From Candidatus Woesearchaeota archaeon (GTDB taxonomy: Archaea; Nanobdellota; Nanobdellia; Woesearchaeales; SKGA01), in assembly GCA_016926395.1 (NCBI GenBank), contig JAFGOT010000012.1, positions 1-43,595 of the forward strand: a DNA stretch of 43,595 nucleotides, read 5' to 3'. A program made the position numbers and the translations under genes. The notes beneath the pieces were generated by a model, which was not told where the DNA came from, did no database searches, and saw nothing but the letters and a program-made list of their open reading frames with translations. This document shows, in pieces, positions 38,335 through 43,595 of this stretch; the first letter of the stretch is position 1; every line of letters begins with the position of its first letter.

Positions 38335-39138
38335 ATGTTTGACTTTTTTATAATACCATACATAAACATATTCGGATTTAAACTATATTATTATGGAATG
38401 GTTTATGCAGTAGGATTTTTAGCAGCATATTTCTATTTTAGATATCAAGCAAAAAGTAAAAGATTGGATTTGACGCTTGACCAAGTAGATACACTGATGA
38501 TTTATGTAATCATTGGAGGAATAATTGGTGGGAGATTAGGAGAATTTATTTTTTTCCAGCCAAGTGTTTTGATACACCACCCATTACAAGTGTTTTTAAT
38601 AAGGCAAGGGGGGATGAGTATTCATGGAGGAATACTAGGATTCTTAGGAGCAATATGGTTATTTAGAAGAAAACATAAAAATATTTCAACATATGAAGTG
38701 ACAGATAACGCAGTTATGATTGCGGCATTCACATTATTTTTTGGTAGAATTGCAAATTTTGTAAATGCAGAATTATGCGGAAGACCGACAAGCGTTTCAT
38801 GGGCAGTAAATTTACACAATCCACCTCTTTGCGATGGTTATCGTCACCCATCACAATTATATGAAGCAATAAAAAATTTATTCATAGGTTCTGTTTTAAT
38901 GTTTATTGAAAGCACTGAGAGAAAAACCAACAGGTACAAAGCAGGATTTAAAACATGGGTCTTCATACTTCTGTATGGTATTCTTAGAATAATTACTAAT
39001 TTTTGGCGAGATGATGTTCTTTGGTTTTTTGGAATATTAAGTACAGGGCAAGTACTAAGTTTAGCAATGGTAATAGTTGCAAGTTTTGTTTTGATAAAAT
39101 ATTACTGGTTACCTAATAAAAAAAATAAAAAATCATAA
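38335..39138 (+). CDS. lgt: Prolipoprotein diacylglyceryl transferase
   Basis: YGMVYAVGFL, GGIIGGRLGEFIFF, GGMSIHGGILG, GRIANFVNAELCGRPTSVSWAV, HPSQLYEA. Confidence 0.95.
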   Translation: MFDFFIIPYINIFGFKLYYYGMVYAVGFLAAYFYFRYQAKSKRLDLTLDQVDTLMIYVIIGGIIGGRLGEFIFFQPSVLIHHPLQVFLIRQGGMSIHGGILGFLGAIWLFRRKHKNISTYEVTDNAVMIAAFTLFFGRIANFVNAELCGRPTSVSWAVNLHNPPLCDGYRHPSQLYEAIKNLFIGSVLMFIESTERKTNRYKAGFKTWVFILLYGILRIITNFWRDDVLWFFGILSTGQVLSLAMVIVASFVLIKYYWLPNKKNKKS

Positions 39139-39189
39139 AGAATCAATACTCTTTAAAGGATAACCATTCAAATCCAAAATCTTATTAAA
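39127..39189. repeat. 63-bp direct duplication, copy A (C-terminal scar)
   Basis: Identical to 39258-39320. Confidence 0.93.
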
Positions 39190-39257
39190 CTTCCGAGCCA
39201 TCTTTTCACACAAAAGCTGGACCAAAATCGACTAAGTAAGTGCGCCGTTGGCAGCAC

Positions 39258-39320
39258 AAAAAATCATAAAGAATCAATACTCTTTAAAGGATAACCATTC
39301 AAATCCAAAATCTTATTAAA
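39258..39320. repeat. 63-bp direct duplication, copy B (3' end of 39264-39566)
   Basis: Identical to 39127-39189. Confidence 0.93.
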
Positions 39321-39566
39321 ATTCTGGGGACCACACTTCATACAGATAAAAAAAGGTCCGTATTTACCAATCTTAATATCAACCCAATCACCACAAATAC
39401 ATTTTAAATCTAGAAGTTCTTGAGTCTTATGAACATTACAAACAGGTACGCCTTGAGAATTGTTAGTGGTTGAAGTATCTCCACAAAAAGCACAAACATT
39501 TTGACGTGACTCGCCATAAACTTTCTTTCCTCTAAAAGCCATAAATTTGACGAAGAAATTAATCAT
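39264..39566 (-). CDS. Small zinc-ribbon protein (topoisomerase-type zinc finger-like)
   Basis: CAFCGDTSTTNNSQGVPVCNVH; LKCICGDWVDIKIGKYGPFFICMKCG. Confidence 0.65.
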   Translation of the reverse strand: MINFFVKFMAFRGKKVYGESRQNVCAFCGDTSTTNNSQGVPVCNVHKTQELLDLKCICGDWVDIKIGKYGPFFICMKCGPQNFNKILDLNGYPLKSIDSL

Positions 39567-39639
39567 TTATAAAATAAAAGGTTTTATAAAAAATAAAACA
39601 AATATTTTAAACAATAAAGCGTGTTTGAGGCAAGTATAA

Positions 39640-40215
39640 ATGGATTGGTTTAACTGGGTTATAATGCCCTTAATTATTTTCTGCGCAAGAATAATAGATA
39701 TGACTCTTGGAACAATGAGAATTATCGCAGTTAATAGAGGTTTAAAAAAAATAGCTCCATTAATTGGTTTCTTTGAAGTTATGACATGGATCGTTGTTGT
39801 GCGACAAGTAATAGTTGAAATGAATAATCCACTATGGTTTATTGCATATGGACTAGGATTTGCTGCAGGAAATTACGTAGGAATAACATTGTCTGAAAAA
39901 ATGTCAATGACAAATGTTATTATTAGGATAATGACGCAACAAGATAGCACCAAATTAGTAAAGAATCTTGAAAAAGAAGGATACAATATCACCATAACAA
40001 AAACACAATACAAAAATCACGAAGGAAGTATGTTATACACCAACATTCATTCAAGTGAACTTGAAGAAACAATCAAGATAATAAAAAAACACAACCCGAA
40101 TGCAGTATATAGTGTTGAAGACGTCAGGCAAGTTAGTAACGAATTATTTCCAACACACACTGTAAAGAAAAAAACATTTTTCGGAAATGGAAAACAACTC
40201 AACAAACACAAATAA
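39640..40215 (+). CDS. UPF0316/DUF2179-family membrane protein
   Basis: ARIIDMTLGTMRIIAVNRGLKKIAPLIGFFEVMTWIVVV. Confidence 0.85.
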   Translation: MDWFNWVIMPLIIFCARIIDMTLGTMRIIAVNRGLKKIAPLIGFFEVMTWIVVVRQVIVEMNNPLWFIAYGLGFAAGNYVGITLSEKMSMTNVIIRIMTQQDSTKLVKNLEKEGYNITITKTQYKNHEGSMLYTNIHSSELEETIKIIKKHNPNAVYSVEDVRQVSNELFPTHTVKKKTFFGNGKQLNKHK

Positions 40216-40274
40216 ATGAGAATAAAATGATATGTTGAATAAATTCAACATCAATTTTTTTCGGAGGAAAAAAA

Positions 40275-40943
40275 ATGATAGAAGTCCCAACTATAATAAT
40301 TAATTTCAAAACATACAATCAAGCATCAGGAATTGATGCAGTCAAACTAACAAAAGACTGTGCTGACATATCCAAAAAAACAAAAAAAAGCATAATAGTT
40401 TGTGCTCAAGCTCCAGACATAAATGCTTGTTCAAAAAATAAATTACCAGTATTTGCGCAACACGTAGATGTTTTTGAAGCAGGCGGACATACAGGAAAAA
40501 TAAATATAAAATCGTTAAAAGAAAACGGAGCAATGGGCTGTCTTGTAAACCACAGTGAAAATAGAATTTCATTTAAACAAATAATGCAAACAGTCGCACT
40601 TCTTGCAGAAGCAGAAATGGTTAGTGTTGTTTGTGTAAAAAATGCACGAGAAGCTAAACGAGTTGCAAAACTAAATCCAGATATTATCGCAATCGAACCT
40701 CCAAAATTAATTGGAGGAGATGTTTCTGTAACGAGGGCAAACCCAAATATTGTGAAAAAAAGTGTCGAAGCAGTAAAATCTGTAAGTGACAAAATTCCAG
40801 TTCTTTGCGGAGCAGGAGTTAAGAATTCTGATGATGTAAAAAAAGCAATAGAACTTGGCGCGATGGGAGTGTTAGTTGCAAGCGGAGTTACAAAAGCCGA
40901 CAATCAAAAAAGTGCAATTCTAGAACTTACAAAAGGAATTTAG
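40275..40943 (+). CDS. tpiA: Triosephosphate isomerase, archaeal type
   Basis: IINFKTYNQASG, GCLVNHSENRISF, IAIEPPKLIGG, VLCGAGVKNSDDVKKAIELGAMGVLVASGV. Confidence 0.95.
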   Translation: MIEVPTIIINFKTYNQASGIDAVKLTKDCADISKKTKKSIIVCAQAPDINACSKNKLPVFAQHVDVFEAGGHTGKINIKSLKENGAMGCLVNHSENRISFKQIMQTVALLAEAEMVSVVCVKNAREAKRVAKLNPDIIAIEPPKLIGGDVSVTRANPNIVKKSVEAVKSVSDKIPVLCGAGVKNSDDVKKAIELGAMGVLVASGVTKADNQKSAILELTKGI

Positions 40944-41681
40944 TTATAGTTGAATTTTTCCTTGTTGCCAATCTTTTAGAATAATCTTAGCAGTAGTTAG
41001 GGTATCAGCATGACCGCCACTAATTTTTCTATTAAGTTTAAGAGCAATAAGTTCTAATAAATCCTCTTCACTTTGATTCTCATCAGTAATTCCATAATAG
41101 AAAAGAACAGGTTCTCTATGAATTACAAGAAGTTCATAAACGGCACCTTCAGGATCTTTAGTTTGTGTTGAAGAAGCAGTAATGGTTAATTTCTCAGAAA
41201 GTTTGTTATCATCACTAGCTAGAACACCAGGAGTATCAATAACCTTAATCTTGTTGTCAATTTTAATATTCTGTTTTCCCTTAGTATAACCACTTACAGG
41301 AGCAGTAGGAGCACTTCCACGACCCTTAAGAGCATTAATAACACTTGATTTCCCAGTATTAGGATAACCAACCACTCCAACAGTAACAGGCTCAACCTCT
41401 GCAAAACGAAGAATCATCCTACGAAGTAAAGTCATCCCATAAAATTTATGAGCAGAAACAAAAACACATGGAGCAAACTTTTTCTTGTAAGGCTCTAGTA
41501 AATCCTTATCTACAAGATCTGCTTTGTTAATAACAGTAATGAGAGTCTTACCGCTAGCTTTAACTTTACGTTCAATTTCAGAATTACGAGTTTGTTCGGG
41601 TAAACGTGCATCAATTACCATCAGAACAATATCTGATTGAGAAATGACAGAATCCACTATTTTCCAGAAATTAACTCCCAT
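40944..41681 (-). CDS. Circularly permuted GTPase (YlqF/Nog2-like)
   Basis: NKADL (G4) precedes GYPNTGKSSVINAL (G1); DTPG (G3). Confidence 0.9.
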   Translation of the reverse strand: MGVNFWKIVDSVISQSDIVLMVIDARLPEQTRNSEIERKVKASGKTLITVINKADLVDKDLLEPYKKKFAPCVFVSAHKFYGMTLLRRMILRFAEVEPVTVGVVGYPNTGKSSVINALKGRGSAPTAPVSGYTKGKQNIKIDNKIKVIDTPGVLASDDNKLSEKLTITASSTQTKDPEGAVYELLVIHREPVLFYYGITDENQSEEDLLELIALKLNRKISGGHADTLTTAKIILKDWQQGKIQL

Positions 41682-41714
41682 AGCAAATACAAAATGAAGA
41701 ATTCTTTATAAACC

Positions 41715-42593
41715 TTATTTAGACTTATTGCTTGCAGGGTCAATATGAACAAAAACTCGATTGATTTCAGGGTGTTCTTGAATCTTATCCCTTAATTTTG
41801 AAGCAACATCATGAGATTTCTTAACAGTCATTAAAGGATTCATCATAACAACAATTTCAAGATTAATAGAATTACCAGCATAATGAGCCCTAATATCACC
41901 AACGCCCAGAACATTTGGAAACTTTTTTGCTTCACGCTTAACATGATCTAAAAATCTTTTAGAAGGAGCTTTTCCCATAAGCATATCAACATTTTTAATT
42001 CCAAGAAAATAAGCCGAATGAAATAACATTGCACCAAGACTGATTGCAACAACACTCTCAAACCAGAAAACACCAAACTCCGTTGAAATTACAGCAGCCA
42101 AAATAATAATAGACCTAACAACATCATTTCTTGCATCAATACCTAAAGCAGTAAGAGCGGGGCTGTTTAGTTTCTTTCCTTTATTTAAGAAAACAAAATA
42201 CATAACAAGTTTAACAAGCATCGCAACAATAACAATGAATAAAACAATAAAGGTTATGTGAGTTTGAGCAGGTTTAAAGAAACGTCTAAAACCAAGGACT
42301 ACAACTTGAAAACCAATAATTGCAGTAAACATCGCAACAATAAAACCCGCCAAGGGTTCAGCCCTATGATGTCCAAAAGGATGACACTTATCAGCAGGTT
42401 TATTTCCAGTTCTAACAGCAATCAAAATACCAACAGAGGTTAAAATATCACCTAAGGATTCTAATGCATCACTGATTAAAGCAACACTATTACTTATAAG
42501 ACCAGCAAAAAGTTTTCCAGCAAATAAAATAATATTAAGAAATAAGGCTCCAAGTGAAAATTGCTCATTAGCCTTCATCAGCTTTAACCTCAA
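41715..42593 (-). CDS. Cation diffusion facilitator family transporter
   Basis: NSVALISDALESLGDILTSV; HPFGHHRAEPLAGF; C-terminal cytoplasmic domain. Confidence 0.93.
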   Translation of the reverse strand: MRLKLMKANEQFSLGALFLNIILFAGKLFAGLISNSVALISDALESLGDILTSVGILIAVRTGNKPADKCHPFGHHRAEPLAGFIVAMFTAIIGFQVVVLGFRRFFKPAQTHITFIVLFIVIVAMLVKLVMYFVFLNKGKKLNSPALTALGIDARNDVVRSIIILAAVISTEFGVFWFESVVAISLGAMLFHSAYFLGIKNVDMLMGKAPSKRFLDHVKREAKKFPNVLGVGDIRAHYAGNSINLEIVVMMNPLMTVKKSHDVASKLRDKIQEHPEINRVFVHIDPASNKSK

Positions 42594-43315
42594 ATATTAA
42601 TAACAACCTTTTGACGCGCATCATAACGAGTTTCTTCACTTATTCGACAAGATTCCGCACCATTAGTTGTGCAACCACTAGGAGTAGCTTCACATTGATT
42701 ACCCAAACAAATATCAACATTAAAAATGTATTGACCGCCAAGAACTTTTTTATCTTTAGGAATATTAACTCCAATAGGCATAAATTTTCTATCATTAGGA
42801 TCTAATTCGAATTGAACTCCAGGCGCAGCAGAATCAACATCAGTAATAGGAATAATAACCCAATCGGAAGCACATTTTTCTAAATCACCAGCATTCTCAC
42901 AAATTGAAAATTTGTTAAAGTCTCCTTTTTTCATAAAGTCAAAAGGATCAAAAGGATCACAGCCACTAGTAATCATCGGATAACAACTCTCACCAGTAGG
43001 ATACGCGCTGCTTCCACCGTAAGTTACATGAACAGTAAAATTTTTTGGCTCAGGATGAATATTTGTAATACCTAAAGAAAACTCAGCCATTTCACCACGC
43101 TTTCCTTCAATAGTTTTTTGAGGAATAACAACAATCGAACCATCATCAAGAAGGGCATTAAGTCTTGCTTGTGTTTGAGAATCAACATTAGATCTCAAGT
43201 CTTGAGTTTTATCAAAAGCATTATAGAATAAATTCATACCAACCCCAAGCATCGCAATGCCAAGAATTATTACAACCAACATATTAATAGAAAGCTCAAA
43301 ACCTTTATTATTCAT
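42590..43315 (-). CDS. Pilin-like N-terminal helix, secreted protein
   Basis: NNKGFELSINMLVVIILGIAMLGVGM class III-like signal; Cys-containing C-terminus. Confidence 0.6.
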   Translation of the reverse strand: MNNKGFELSINMLVVIILGIAMLGVGMNLFYNAFDKTQDLRSNVDSQTQARLNALLDDGSIVVIPQKTIEGKRGEMAEFSLGITNIHPEPKNFTVHVTYGGSSAYPTGESCYPMITSGCDPFDPFDFMKKGDFNKFSICENAGDLEKCASDWVIIPITDVDSAAPGVQFELDPNDRKFMPIGVNIPKDKKVLGGQYIFNVDICLGNQCEATPSGCTTNGAESCRISEETRYDARQKVVINI

Positions 43316-43457
43316 TGTTCACACCTAAGAATGCTCAAAAATGAAATACATTTTTGGCACAAATAAAGAATTATAGTCAAACAAAACATTCAAAGCACAT
43401 TTAGTTTGAATAATTCTATTAATTTGAATAAAAAAAAGATGCTAAAAAAGCATCAAA

Positions 43458-43595
43458 CTATTGTTGTAAGAAATTGAACTCTCTTACCAAGACCATAGCA
43501 AATACAATCATAATAATCGCTCCAACACCAAGAACTGCAAATCCAAATGCAAAATCTTGAACAGAAGAAACAATCATATAAAGACCCATAGCCAT
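43458..43595 (-). CDS. 45-aa small membrane protein (start at the window edge, could extend)
   Basis: By-eye translation MAMGLYMIVSSVQDFAFGFAVLGVGAIIMIVFAMVLVREFNFLQQ; GATGC/GCATC hairpin downstream. Confidence 0.55.
   Translation of the reverse strand: MAMGLYMIVSSVQDFAFGFAVLGVGAIIMIVFAMVLVREFNFLQQ

Noticed and set aside
40406-40903. 165-aa antisense ORF within tpiA
   Set aside because: tpiA is unambiguous on the plus strand.
1-43595. CRISPR arrays or rRNA genes
   Set aside because: No regularly spaced repeat/spacer array and no rRNA-like conserved stretches were noticed by eye; the tandem repeat at 1-172 has no spacers.

Overview
AT-rich archaeal window, probably from a DPANN-type lineage (inference). 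Archaeal markers seen directly are TFB, ribosomal protein S17e, Alba and Cbf5. Most of the window is ordinary chromosomal coding sequence: uvrA, uvrC, a CYTH protein, endonuclease III, a cis-prenyltransferase, NAD kinase, a UMP kinase-like protein, dUTPase, lgt, tpiA, a circularly permuted GTPase and a CDF transporter. The most notable region is a ~7.4-kb integrated element, about 14611-21997. It is inserted at the 3' end of a tRNA-Arg(TCG) gene and bounded by a 17-bp direct repeat (atggtgaccccaggagg). Its integrase gene appears split SSV-style: an N-terminal fragment with a ribbon-helix-helix-like domain lies at the distal end, and the catalytic C-terminal fragment lies next to the tRNA. The element also encodes a protein with family-A-polymerase-like palm motifs (DYSxLHLR ... 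IPIHDS), overlapping a large Cys-cluster protein of unknown function. A second accessory locus just outside it (about 8.4-14.6 kb) has a KAP-family P-loop NTPase split over two overlapping ORFs, several membrane proteins and a palindrome-rich intergenic region. A ~200-nt intergenic segment at 37.5-37.7 kb has a string of tetraloop hairpins ending in a U-run on the minus strand and is a candidate structured RNA. Two loci (1-172 and 39127-39320) carry short duplicated gene-end scars. All assignments are by eye; no searches or folding were run.
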